Program-made: the position numbers and the translations under genes | Assembly: GCF_000754805.1 (NCBI RefSeq) | Contig: NZ_KN150731.1 | Location: 603,351-667,350 of the forward strand | Length of the DNA stretch: 64,000 nucleotides | Source: Yersinia frederiksenii ATCC 33641 | GTDB taxonomy: Bacteria; Pseudomonadota; Gammaproteobacteria; Enterobacterales; Enterobacteriaceae | Direction of reading: 5' to 3' | Notes under the pieces: generated by a model | Told to the model about the DNA's origin: nothing | What the model saw: the letters and a program-made list of their open reading frames with translations, nothing else | Databases searched by the model: none | Part shown: piece by piece, positions 33,331 through 41,398 of the stretch | How the letters are laid out: the number at the start of each line of letters is the position of its first letter | How positions within the stretch are numbered: the first letter of the stretch is position 1

Positions 33331-33856
33331 TTTGCCCTCACGTTTCAGCTGCGCCAGCGCTCTGCCATAGGTCGGTGCCTTATCTGTAATAATCCGTCTC
33401 GGCAGCTCCCAATCCCGTAAGTTGCCCAGCATTTTCTTCAAGAATCGATAAGCTGCTTGGGTATTACGCCGAGGGGAAAGATAAAAATCGATAGTCCGAC
33501 CGTGGCTGTTAACTGCACGGTACAGATAAGCCCATTTACCACTGATTTTGACGTAGGTTTCATCCAGATGCCAAGGGCGCAGGTCGGTGGGATGACGCCA
33601 ATACCAGCGCAGGCGTTTTTCCATTTCAGGGGCATAGCGCTGGACCCACGATAAATCGTGGTGTGGTCAACATTCACGCCTCGTTCAGCCAGCATTTCCT
33701 GGAGTTCGCGGTAGCTAATCCGGTATTTGCAGTACCAGCGAACAACCCAAAGGATGATGTCTCCCTGAAAATGCCGGCCACGGAAAGGGTTCATAGCTGC
33801 TCCCTCTGCAAAAAAGAGAGCTCAGTTTATCACCACTAGCTATTGGCAACAGTGCC
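33331..33856 (-). mobile_element. IS6-family (IS26-like) element, truncated and frameshifted
   Basis: The 5' part of an IS6 element is present. The terminal repeat reads GGCACTGTTGCCAA on the minus strand (end at 33856), followed by the transposase start MNPFRGRHFQGDIILWVVRW. A one-base deletion near 33648 breaks the frame in the segment normally reading TIYRWVQRYAPEMEK. The second frame continues to TDKAPTYGRALAQLKREGKC at about 33331. The last ~90 codons, including the final Glu of the DDE triad, and the other end are missing. Confidence 0.88.
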
Positions 33857-34015
33857 GTTAAACTCACGCCGTACTTATGACCACTTATGAATAAATTTAA
33901 TAAGACTATGCACTCTGCGCCTCTTTCAAAGAATTCCGACATGTTCTAACTTATTATTTCCAGAAATATTTTCATAGATGACGTTCTATGAGATTAAAAT
34001 TAAAGGTTTGAGCCA

Positions 34016-34753
34016 ATGATTGCTTCAGTCAGTAAAAACATTTACCGCATGATAGTCATTATGCTTATATCCTCACTAATTGCGCTGTCAATTCAAGATG
34101 TCATTGCACAACCAACCGCTAATACAAAACCACACATTGGTATTATTGGCGCAGGAACCGTTGGGGCAACACTTGGGACTCTGTTTATTAAAGCAGGTTA
34201 TCCCGTAATGTTTTCTTCTCGGCATCCTGAAGAACTAAAAGATCTAGCGAAAGGGCTTGGTCCCTTAGCGAGTACAGGCACTCCACTAGATGCATCAAAT
34301 TACGGCAGTATAATTTTGTTAGCTGTACCTTATAAGGCACTCCCACAACTTGGAGCAGCGCTGCACAACGCACTTAACGGTAAAATTGTTATTGATGCCA
34401 CTAACCCATACACATGGCGAGATGGGGAGTTGGCCAATCGAGCTATAAAAGAAGGTGTTGGTGTAACGTCCGCGTCAATATTCCCAGAAGCAAGGCTAGT
34501 CCGTGCATTTAACTCTATGAGTACATTGACGATTGCTCAAGAAGCTGGTCGTTCTGGAGCACGTCTGGCAATACCTATTGCGGGTGATGATAGCGCCGCG
34601 CTGAGAATAATTTCAACCCTTATAAACGACATTGGGCTTGAACCCGTAACGGTCGGTGGTCTGGCTAAAGCAAGAGATTTCCAGCCGGGTGGTCCTGGTT
34701 GGCAAGTCATTGGTACAGCAGACGAACTACGAAACCATTTCAATCCTAAATAA
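34016..34753 (+). CDS. Exported NADP-binding oxidoreductase, F420-reductase-like
   Basis: A 245-residue protein with a Sec signal peptide (hydrophobic residues 12-27, likely cut after VIA near residue 31) followed by a Rossmann domain. The dinucleotide motif is IGIIGAGTVGATLGTLFIKAGY, then FSSRHPEEL, whose Ser-Arg pair fits NADPH binding. RAFNSMSTLT and a C-terminal PGGPGWQVIGTADELR complete the F420-dependent NADP reductase-like domain. Known members are cytoplasmic, so the signal peptide is unusual. It leads a rightward cluster of exported redox proteins; the next gene starts 51 bp later. Confidence 0.75.
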   Translation: MIASVSKNIYRMIVIMLISSLIALSIQDVIAQPTANTKPHIGIIGAGTVGATLGTLFIKAGYPVMFSSRHPEELKDLAKGLGPLASTGTPLDASNYGSIILLAVPYKALPQLGAALHNALNGKIVIDATNPYTWRDGELANRAIKEGVGVTSASIFPEARLVRAFNSMSTLTIAQEAGRSGARLAIPIAGDDSAALRIISTLINDIGLEPVTVGGLAKARDFQPGGPGWQVIGTADELRNHFNPK

Positions 34754-34804
34754 AATTTTAGAGACTTTTTATTTCGTTTTAAGTGATAAAAGTGAGACTG
34801 ACTC

Positions 34805-35404
34805 ATGAATGAGACGAAAAGATTTTCAAGACGAGAAATATTAGCTGGCTCAGCTTCCTTTACAGCACTTGCTGTGATGTCCTTATCCCCGCTAACTGTC
34901 AAAGCCACATTACCGATTTCGGATGCAGGGGTCTTGGTTGCTTATTTTTCCAGAAGTGGAAACACGCGCGTGGTTGCAAGTCAAATCAGGCAAGCATATC
35001 AGGCTGATATTTTCGAAATTAAGCCTGCGACTCCCTACCCCGAAAATTTAGATCTGCTTGTCAGTTTAACTCAGAAAGAAACAGACAGCGGCTATGAACC
35101 TCCACTTGCCGCTGAGATTTCCCAAATGGGTAATTACCATACTCTTTTTATTGGTCTTCCTGTTTGGGGAGGAACAGCGCCGGCAATTATTCGCTCTTTT
35201 CTCTCACATCATGACTTAACAGGAAAGATACTTATCCCTTTCATCACGCATGGCGGAAATGGACCGGGTAACAGTCTTTCAGTAATTTCAGAGCATGCGC
35301 CGCACTCAACATTTCTTAAAGGGTTCACGTTACATGCTGACCAAGAAAGACATACGCTAATGCAGGTTTCCCAATGGATGGATACTCTCGGTGCCATCAA
35401 ATAA
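34805..35404 (+). CDS. Tat-exported flavodoxin-like protein
   Basis: A 199-residue protein with a twin-arginine signal (FSRREILAGSASFTALAVMS, residues 7-26) and then a flavodoxin domain. FMN-phosphate-binding loop is YFSRSGNTRVVASQI; the isoalloxazine-side loops are FIGLPVWGGTAPAIIRSFL and FITHGGNGPGNSLSVI. Tat export would carry it folded with FMN already bound. It follows the F420-reductase-like gene by 51 bp, suggesting one transcript. Its redox partner is unknown. Confidence 0.82.
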   Translation: MNETKRFSRREILAGSASFTALAVMSLSPLTVKATLPISDAGVLVAYFSRSGNTRVVASQIRQAYQADIFEIKPATPYPENLDLLVSLTQKETDSGYEPPLAAEISQMGNYHTLFIGLPVWGGTAPAIIRSFLSHHDLTGKILIPFITHGGNGPGNSLSVISEHAPHSTFLKGFTLHADQERHTLMQVSQWMDTLGAIK

Positions 35405-35631
35405 ATGTTTTTGTTTATAAAGAAGTTGAACTCCGCCCAATGATGAATATTTTTCATATGTCTATTCAGTTTTAGTTATCTAAACAGCTAAACGAAATAC
35501 GGTATTGTTAATATATCAATCGCCCTTTTTAGAGCACATTCGTTTTTATGGATTTCAAAAGCTTGCTCAGAGCGTTCCGATAATACCCTTTAAAAGCTAT
35601 GACTTTGCATCATCTTTATGGAGTGATAAAA

Positions 35632-36537
35632 GTGATCCGATTGACAAGACGACAGTTTGGTAAGGCAACCGCTGCAACCACGGCGGCTTTGGCCCTATTC
35701 GGTACGAAAGCCATCGCGGAACCTTCTTCAATTCAATATGTAAAGTTTCCTGATGGCAGTCATGCCCCTGCTCTGGGTCAAGGTACTTTTCGACTCGCAG
35801 AAGGAAGAAGGCCGGCAGAACAAGAGGAGTCAGCGCTGAAAACAGGCATCGCCTTGGGAATGACTCTTTTGGATACTGCAGAAATGTACGGTGATGGCAG
35901 TGCGGAAGCTATGATCGGACGGGTTATCGCAGGTGAGAGAAAGAATGTCTATCTTGTCTCTAAGGTCTTACCTTATCACGCCACTGCCCAAGGTATCCGA
36001 AAAGCCTGTAATGCGAGTCTGTCCCGAATGGGGACCCAGTATCTCGATTTATTCTTATTACACTGGCGAGATAGCAGTACAGATTTGAAAGAAGTAGTGA
36101 ACACTTTTGAAGAACTACGTCAAAGCGGGCAGATCAGACGCTGGGGGGTATCAAATTTTGAAATTTCAGACTTAGAGGAATTGTTTGCAATACCTGGAGG
36201 TGAACAATGTGTGACCAATCAAGTCCGATACAGCTTGATGGATCGAAATATCGAACAAGACCTGATTCCATGGTGTGAAAAACATGGATTACCCATTATG
36301 GCTTATTCCCCTTTAGGCAAAGGATCTTTGCTAAAAAACGACACACTCATAAGCGTTGCGACCAGATTAAAATGTACACCAGCGGCTGTCGCAATCGCCT
36401 GGACAATGCGCAATGGGGAGACGATTTCCATCCCTTCTGCCGGTTCCTCAGAACATGTTAAGGAAAATGCTAAAGCTCTTTCACTTAAATTAACCATTGA
36501 CGATCTTCGCGAGCTTGACAAAGCATTTCCTATTTAA
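35632..36537 (+). CDS. Tat-exported aldo/keto reductase
   Basis: A 301-residue AKR preceded by a near-consensus twin-arginine motif LTRRQFGKATAAT and an AIA cleavage site. The catalytic tetrad is visible: Asp and Tyr in LDTAEMYGDG, Lys in LVSKVLPYH, His in FLLHWRDS. The NADPH-binding end of the barrel includes SIPSAGSSEHVKENAKAL. I choose GTG at 35632, behind GGAG with good spacing; an ATG at 35599 adds 11 residues without a good site. It belongs to the exported redox cluster. Confidence 0.82.
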   Translation: MIRLTRRQFGKATAATTAALALFGTKAIAEPSSIQYVKFPDGSHAPALGQGTFRLAEGRRPAEQEESALKTGIALGMTLLDTAEMYGDGSAEAMIGRVIAGERKNVYLVSKVLPYHATAQGIRKACNASLSRMGTQYLDLFLLHWRDSSTDLKEVVNTFEELRQSGQIRRWGVSNFEISDLEELFAIPGGEQCVTNQVRYSLMDRNIEQDLIPWCEKHGLPIMAYSPLGKGSLLKNDTLISVATRLKCTPAAVAIAWTMRNGETISIPSAGSSEHVKENAKALSLKLTIDDLRELDKAFPI

Positions 36538-36706
36538 ATATGCGGGGAATTTGAATTCACTCCACCACGTCTGAATCTAGAAATATCCAAATTCATCAAT
36601 GAGGTTAACAAAACTCAGATGTACATTTATTGCTAAATTTTAGCCGGTTATAGCAGAAACATCACACTGATGCGAATCGCTATGCCTAAATCGGAGGCGG
36701 TGTGTA

Positions 36707-38014
36707 ATGCCTAATGAAATACAGAATGAGACTTACAAGAGTAATACCTTTTTATCACTCCTGAGTAAATTTGTTCATATACGACCGACAGAAGGTCGTG
36801 CTCTTGCGTGGTCATGGCTATATATTTTTGCACTGTTTTTAGCGTATTACGTTTTACGGCCAATTCGCGACGAGCTTGGCGTAGCCGGCGGAGTGAGAAA
36901 TCTTCCTTGGCTTTTCACTGGCACACTGATTGCGATGTTGGTGGTGAACCCATTGTTTTCCTACGCAGTACGACGCTGGCCACGTGAACGCTTTATTGCG
37001 ATAGCCTACCGATTCTTCATGCTGAATCTGCTCATTTTTATGGTGTTGCTAACAGTCGCTACGCCGGAGCAGCATGTCTGGATTGGCCGAGCATTTTTCA
37101 TTTGGGTTTCAGTTTTCAATCTCTTTGTTGTGTCAGTTTTTTGGTCTTTTGTCGTGGATGTTTTTGATGAGGAACAGGGCAAACGCTTGTTCGGTTTTCT
37201 TGCCGCCGGTGCAACTTTGGGGGGGATTGCAGGTTCTGCTCTGGCCTCTGGTTTTGTTGAAACACTTGGTCAGAATTGGTTATTACTCGGCTCCATTGTT
37301 TTGTTGGAAGTTGCTGTCTACGCTTCGGGACGGTTGTCAAAAGTCAGTGATGTTTTTGAACATCCTCTTCATGGTGATTCGCATCGCCCCGTGGGCGGTG
37401 GAATATTTGCTGGTATGACTAGGACGTTTAAGTCCCCCTATCTGTTGGGTATTGCCGTCTTCATCCTGCTTTATTCCGTGACTTCAACTGTTCTATATTT
37501 TCATCAGGCTGCAATGGCAGAGGAACATTTTACCGACCGCGCCACCAGAACGGCGTTCTTTGCCAATATCGATTTTTGGGTTAACGTTTTTACACTTATC
37601 TTCCAGCTCTTTCTCACTGGCCGCCTGATGAAGTGGTTTGGGGTTGCCCTCACGCTTTGCACTCTACCCGCGTTAAGTATTTTCGGATTTGCAGCTCTGG
37701 CAACCACCCCTTCCCTCGGACTTTTTGTCGCCTTGCAGGTCGCACGTCGTGTAAGCAATTTTGCTTTAGCACGCCCAGCCAGAGAGGTTCTTTTTACATC
37801 GGTTCCCCGCGAGGACCGATATAAGACAAAAAACTTCATCGACACGGTCGTCTATCGCAGTGGCGATCAGTTAGCTAGTTGGTCTTATGCTGGTCTCCTT
37901 GCGATTGGGCTGAGTATAACTGGCATAGCGATTGTTGCTGTGCCGGTCTCTGCCGTTTGGTTGACTCTGGCCTATTGGTTAGGCCGACGCCAGGAAACTG
38001 GAAATACCCAATGA
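36707..38014 (+). CDS. Nucleotide-exchanger-like MFS membrane protein (NTT/TlcA-like)
   Basis: A 435-residue polytopic protein with about 12 hydrophobic segments. It resembles the bacterial relatives of ATP/ADP translocases annotated as NTP/NDP exchange transporters. The start of the domain (RPTEGRALAWSWLYIFALF) runs into AYYVLRPIRDELGVAGG, and VFWSFVVDVFDEEQGKRLFG comes later. True substrate is unknown; characterised members exchange nucleotides, including NAD+ in one chlamydial case. ATG at 36707 follows CGGAGGCGGTG. It lies between two Tat-exported enzymes and 21 bp before the SDR gene. Confidence 0.68.
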   Translation: MPNEIQNETYKSNTFLSLLSKFVHIRPTEGRALAWSWLYIFALFLAYYVLRPIRDELGVAGGVRNLPWLFTGTLIAMLVVNPLFSYAVRRWPRERFIAIAYRFFMLNLLIFMVLLTVATPEQHVWIGRAFFIWVSVFNLFVVSVFWSFVVDVFDEEQGKRLFGFLAAGATLGGIAGSALASGFVETLGQNWLLLGSIVLLEVAVYASGRLSKVSDVFEHPLHGDSHRPVGGGIFAGMTRTFKSPYLLGIAVFILLYSVTSTVLYFHQAAMAEEHFTDRATRTAFFANIDFWVNVFTLIFQLFLTGRLMKWFGVALTLCTLPALSIFGFAALATTPSLGLFVALQVARRVSNFALARPAREVLFTSVPREDRYKTKNFIDTVVYRSGDQLASWSYAGLLAIGLSITGIAIVAVPVSAVWLTLAYWLGRRQETGNTQ

Positions 38015-38035
38015 CTTTTAAAGGAGGCTACGAAT

Positions 38036-38977
38036 ATGTCTATTCATAAAGAGAAAAATATATCCACGAGATCAGTGACCAAAAGTCCGTCAATTTCTCG
38101 CAGGCAACTGCTTGGTGCAGCTCTATCCATCGCCGCTGCAGCGACGATTTCACCTTCCCGAAGTTTTGCGGCCACGCCCATCGCGCAGAGCCCGAGTCGC
38201 AAAAGAATATTTATTACAGGTTCTTCCAGCGGGCTCGGACAAATGGCCGCCAATCTTCTGATACATCAAGGGCACAGTGTCGTACTGCATGGGCGATCAC
38301 CCAGTCGTGCGTCCGATGCGATGAAAGAAACTCCGGGGGCTGAAGCTGCATTATATGGTGATTTTACCAGCCTGAAACAAGTTAAAGCTCTTGCTGAACA
38401 GGTCAATGCTAGCGGGCACTTTGACGCAATTATTCATAATGCAGGAGTTGGAGACGATGATAATGTCAAAATTTTGACAGAAGACGGGTTACCGCGTGTT
38501 TTCGCCATCAATACATTGGCTCCGTACGTTTTAACATCACTGGTAGTTCCGCCTAAAAGACTAATTTATATGACATCTGGTATGCAGCTAGGGGTTAATG
38601 GTGAGGAAAGTTTAGACGACTTATTGTGGGTTAACAGGGTTTGGAATGGTTCCACTGCATACAGCGAAAGTAAGTTGCTTGATTCAATGCTCGCATACGC
38701 TGTCGCTCGTTGCTGGCAAAACGTGCTGAGTAATACAGTTGAACCCGGTTGGGTTCCAACACGTATGGGGGGAAGTGGAGCTTCTGATGACCTAAGTCAG
38801 GGATTCCCCACACAGGCTTGGCTCGCTGTAAGCGATGATCCAAAAGCTTTGGTCACAGGACACAACTTCTACCATATGGGCCCTCAGAAAACTAATCCTG
38901 ACGCGCAAAACTCTGTGCTGCAGGATCGTTTTTTAAACGAATGCCGTCTCCTCTCAGGAGTAACTTTCCCACAGTAG
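38036..38977 (+). CDS. Tat-exported short-chain dehydrogenase/reductase
   Basis: A 313-residue SDR carrying a twin-arginine signal (SISRRQLLGAALSIAAAATI, cut likely after SFA near residue 45). The cofactor motif is FITGSSSGLGQMAANLL and HGRSPSR follows, with an Arg suited to NADP. HNAGVGD is the NAG motif and the catalytic Tyr209-x-x-x-Lys213 occurs in YSESK. It begins 21 bp after the transporter gene behind AAAGGAGG, so the two are co-transcribed. Known SDRs act in the cytoplasm, so export is notable. Confidence 0.82.
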   Translation: MSIHKEKNISTRSVTKSPSISRRQLLGAALSIAAAATISPSRSFAATPIAQSPSRKRIFITGSSSGLGQMAANLLIHQGHSVVLHGRSPSRASDAMKETPGAEAALYGDFTSLKQVKALAEQVNASGHFDAIIHNAGVGDDDNVKILTEDGLPRVFAINTLAPYVLTSLVVPPKRLIYMTSGMQLGVNGEESLDDLLWVNRVWNGSTAYSESKLLDSMLAYAVARCWQNVLSNTVEPGWVPTRMGGSGASDDLSQGFPTQAWLAVSDDPKALVTGHNFYHMGPQKTNPDAQNSVLQDRFLNECRLLSGVTFPQ

Positions 38978-39121
38978 TGGTGTTTGTTAGCAAGTTCATG
39001 GAATGAATTGTGGGGGTATCTTCCCTCTTTATAGAAAAAGAATTCTTTATTTGTATGATAAATCGTTGCATTTAATAAGCCGCTAGGTTTTCAACACATG
39101 CTTGAAACAGGAAATAGATAG

Positions 39122-40534
39122 ATGAAAGACAAAAATTCACACCTAACGGCTGTGTTATTAATAGTACTTGTCAGTTATTTCATGATTATTATAGACGCAT
39201 CAATTGTTATCACGGGGTTGGATAAAATCCAACAAGAACTCGGGTTTACAGAAGCTCGATTGGCCTGGATGCAAGATGCCTATTTACTCACCTTTGGAGG
39301 ATTCCTGCTACTCGGAGGGCGCCTAGGTGATATTATGGGGAGACGACGAATTCTTATTATTGGATTAAGTATCTTCACTGGGGCTTCTGTGATGGTAGGA
39401 TTAGCACCCTCCCCATTGTGGGCAATCGCCGGTAGAGCTTGTCAGGGACTAGGTTCAGCCATTGTTGCTCCGACAACTCTTGCACTTCTGCAAATAAACT
39501 TTCCTGAGGGTCCCGAGCGTAATAAAGCTTTGGCTTGGTATGCCACGACAGCGGGTGTATCTGCGAGTATCGGACTAGTGGTAGGTGGGATATTGGCAGA
39601 TTGGACCTGGCGAGCAGGCTTCTTTATTAATCTACCGGTAGGCATGATCCTGATATTTTGTGCTGCGCGTTTTCTGAACGAAACTGAGAAGCATAAGGGG
39701 GAGTTCGATGTGGCGGGGGCTATAAGTTCGACACTCGGTATGGGTGCTATAGTCTTCGGTACGGTCCATTCTGCAGAAGCTGGCTGGCATGACACCACCA
39801 CATTTTATTCAATGTTATTCGGCCTACTTTGTCTTGCGTTGCTCATTGTTGCTGAAAACCATGCCAAACAACCTATTATCCCTCTTCGACTTTTTAAAAA
39901 TAGCAGGCGATCAGCGGCATTAGCGGCCAGATTTCTTTATCTGGGCGCTATAATGGGTTTCTGGTTTTTCACCAGTCTTTATTTGCAGGGTGTCACAGGG
40001 TTAAGCACAACAATGACTGGCATTGCTTTTCTGCCGATGACAGTGTTTACATTTTTATCTGCACTTACGTTATCAAGACTTACACTACGCTTTGGCAATG
40101 AAAGATTGCTCGTTGCCTCCATACTGATGTCGACATTAGGGATGGTGTGGTTGGCACAAGCATCAGCACACAGTAATTACCTCACCAGTGTGGCTTTACC
40201 TATGGTTATTATTGGCATAGCACAAGGGGTAACATTACCATCGCTTACCGTTGCCGCCGTTGCCGGTGCTTCAAAAGAAGATGCAGGTGCTCTTGGCGGG
40301 CTTGTGAATGCCTTTCAGCAATTAGGAGGCTCTATGGGGCTCGCGCTGCTCACCACCGTGTCTATCAGTTCTGTGTCCAATAAGACGTCCGATTCTATTG
40401 AAAGGCTTGCACATCGTGTGAGCTCTGCACTTACCGGAGGAGCTCTCATGCTATCCGTTGCATTTGTTTTTGTGGTCCTCGCTCTGATTTCATCTCGCAG
40501 AAATGCACGAAACTTTTCACATGAGAAACTTTAA
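39122..40534 (+). CDS. DHA2-family MFS drug transporter (EmrB/QacA-like)
   Basis: A 470-residue inner-membrane carrier with about 14 transmembrane segments. Family motifs are seen: IDASIVITGLDKIQQELGF in the first helix (motif D1), LLGGRLGDIMGRRRIL (motif A) and GACQGLG-like RACQGLGSAIVAPTTLALL (motif C region, GVSASIGLVVGGIL). It should export hydrophobic or cationic compounds by proton antiport. No adaptor gene of the EmrA type is adjacent. It follows the SDR gene by 144 bp and precedes the two-component genes. Confidence 0.87.
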   Translation: MKDKNSHLTAVLLIVLVSYFMIIIDASIVITGLDKIQQELGFTEARLAWMQDAYLLTFGGFLLLGGRLGDIMGRRRILIIGLSIFTGASVMVGLAPSPLWAIAGRACQGLGSAIVAPTTLALLQINFPEGPERNKALAWYATTAGVSASIGLVVGGILADWTWRAGFFINLPVGMILIFCAARFLNETEKHKGEFDVAGAISSTLGMGAIVFGTVHSAEAGWHDTTTFYSMLFGLLCLALLIVAENHAKQPIIPLRLFKNSRRSAALAARFLYLGAIMGFWFFTSLYLQGVTGLSTTMTGIAFLPMTVFTFLSALTLSRLTLRFGNERLLVASILMSTLGMVWLAQASAHSNYLTSVALPMVIIGIAQGVTLPSLTVAAVAGASKEDAGALGGLVNAFQQLGGSMGLALLTTVSISSVSNKTSDSIERLAHRVSSALTGGALMLSVAFVFVVLALISSRRNARNFSHEKL

Positions 40535-40598
40535 ATACCATCGAAAATACTCGCGTGCATGTTTGAAGTTTCGGTAGATTAAGAAAGATATATATCTA

Positions 40599-40628
40599 CG
40601 CCTAGCTGACATTTTTATCAGCCTGGCG
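40599..40628 (+). terminator. Imperfect hairpin between DHA2 transporter and response regulator genes
   Basis: CGCC-TA-GCTGA pairs with TCAGC-CT-GGCG around a T-rich loop. There is no T-run after it, so it may be a weak terminator or a regulatory structure ahead of the two-component genes. Confidence 0.4.
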
Positions 40629-40690
40629 TAACCCTACCGACATCTTAAAGATATTACCCCCTTAACCCTGACATTCTGAGAACGGAAATT

Positions 40691-41398
40691 ATGCGTTTGT
40701 TAATAGTCGAAGATGAGGAAAAAACCTCTTCCTATATCCGCCGAGCCTTTTTGGAACTCAGCTATTCTATTGATGTTGCGGATAATGGAAATGATGGCCT
40801 CTATCTTGCTATAGAAAATGACTACGATGCCATCATACTGGATGTGATGCTCCCAGGTCTTGATGGATATTCATTATTAGAATATCTTCGAGCCGAAAAA
40901 CAAACACCTGTGCTTATGTTATCCGCAAGAAGTACAGTTGACGAAAGGGTGAGAGGACTACGCTCAGGAGCTGATGATTATTTACCAAAGCCCTTCTCAC
41001 TCATTGAATTAGTGGCACGTATCCAGGCCTTACACCGTAGGATGTCCAAGGATAATAATGACCCAACCCATATTTTAATTGATGATCTCCAGTTGGACTT
41101 AATTGCTCGTAAAGTCTCAAGAGGAGGAATTAGAATTGATCTTACGGCAAAAGAATTTTCATTATTAAGCCTTCTGGCCCGACACCAAGGAAAAATTCTC
41201 TCTAAGATGATGATTGCTGATGAAGTTTGGGATATGAATTTTGACAGCGATGCCAATGTGGTCGAAGTTGCTATTAAACGATTACGCAATAAAATCGACA
41301 CTCCTTACGCTGTAAAATTGCTCTATACCGTTAGAGGAATGGGCTATGTACTTGAACCCCGCACGACTCATCACGATAAACAGGTTAATGCCATATGA
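40691..41398 (+). CDS. OmpR-family response regulator, CusR-like
   Basis: A 235-residue DNA-binding regulator. The receiver domain has the acidic pair Glu7-Asp8 region (VEDEEKTSSYI), phospho-acceptor Asp51 in ILDVMLPGLDGY and Lys in DYLPKPF. The C-terminal winged helix ends in YTVRGMGYVLEPR. Sequence pattern is that of the heavy-metal or HprR/CusR group. ATG at 40691 follows ACGGAAATT. Its TGA overlaps the sensor ATG (ATGA at 41395), so the pair is translationally coupled. Confidence 0.9.
   Translation: MRLLIVEDEEKTSSYIRRAFLELSYSIDVADNGNDGLYLAIENDYDAIILDVMLPGLDGYSLLEYLRAEKQTPVLMLSARSTVDERVRGLRSGADDYLPKPFSLIELVARIQALHRRMSKDNNDPTHILIDDLQLDLIARKVSRGGIRIDLTAKEFSLLSLLARHQGKILSKMMIADEVWDMNFDSDANVVEVAIKRLRNKIDTPYAVKLLYTVRGMGYVLEPRTTHHDKQVNAI

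Noticed and set aside
36707..38014. Calling this gene an ordinary drug MFS carrier
   Set aside because: It lacks the usual MFS motif A and instead has the conserved segments of the nucleotide-exchanger-like family, though the substrate remains unproven.
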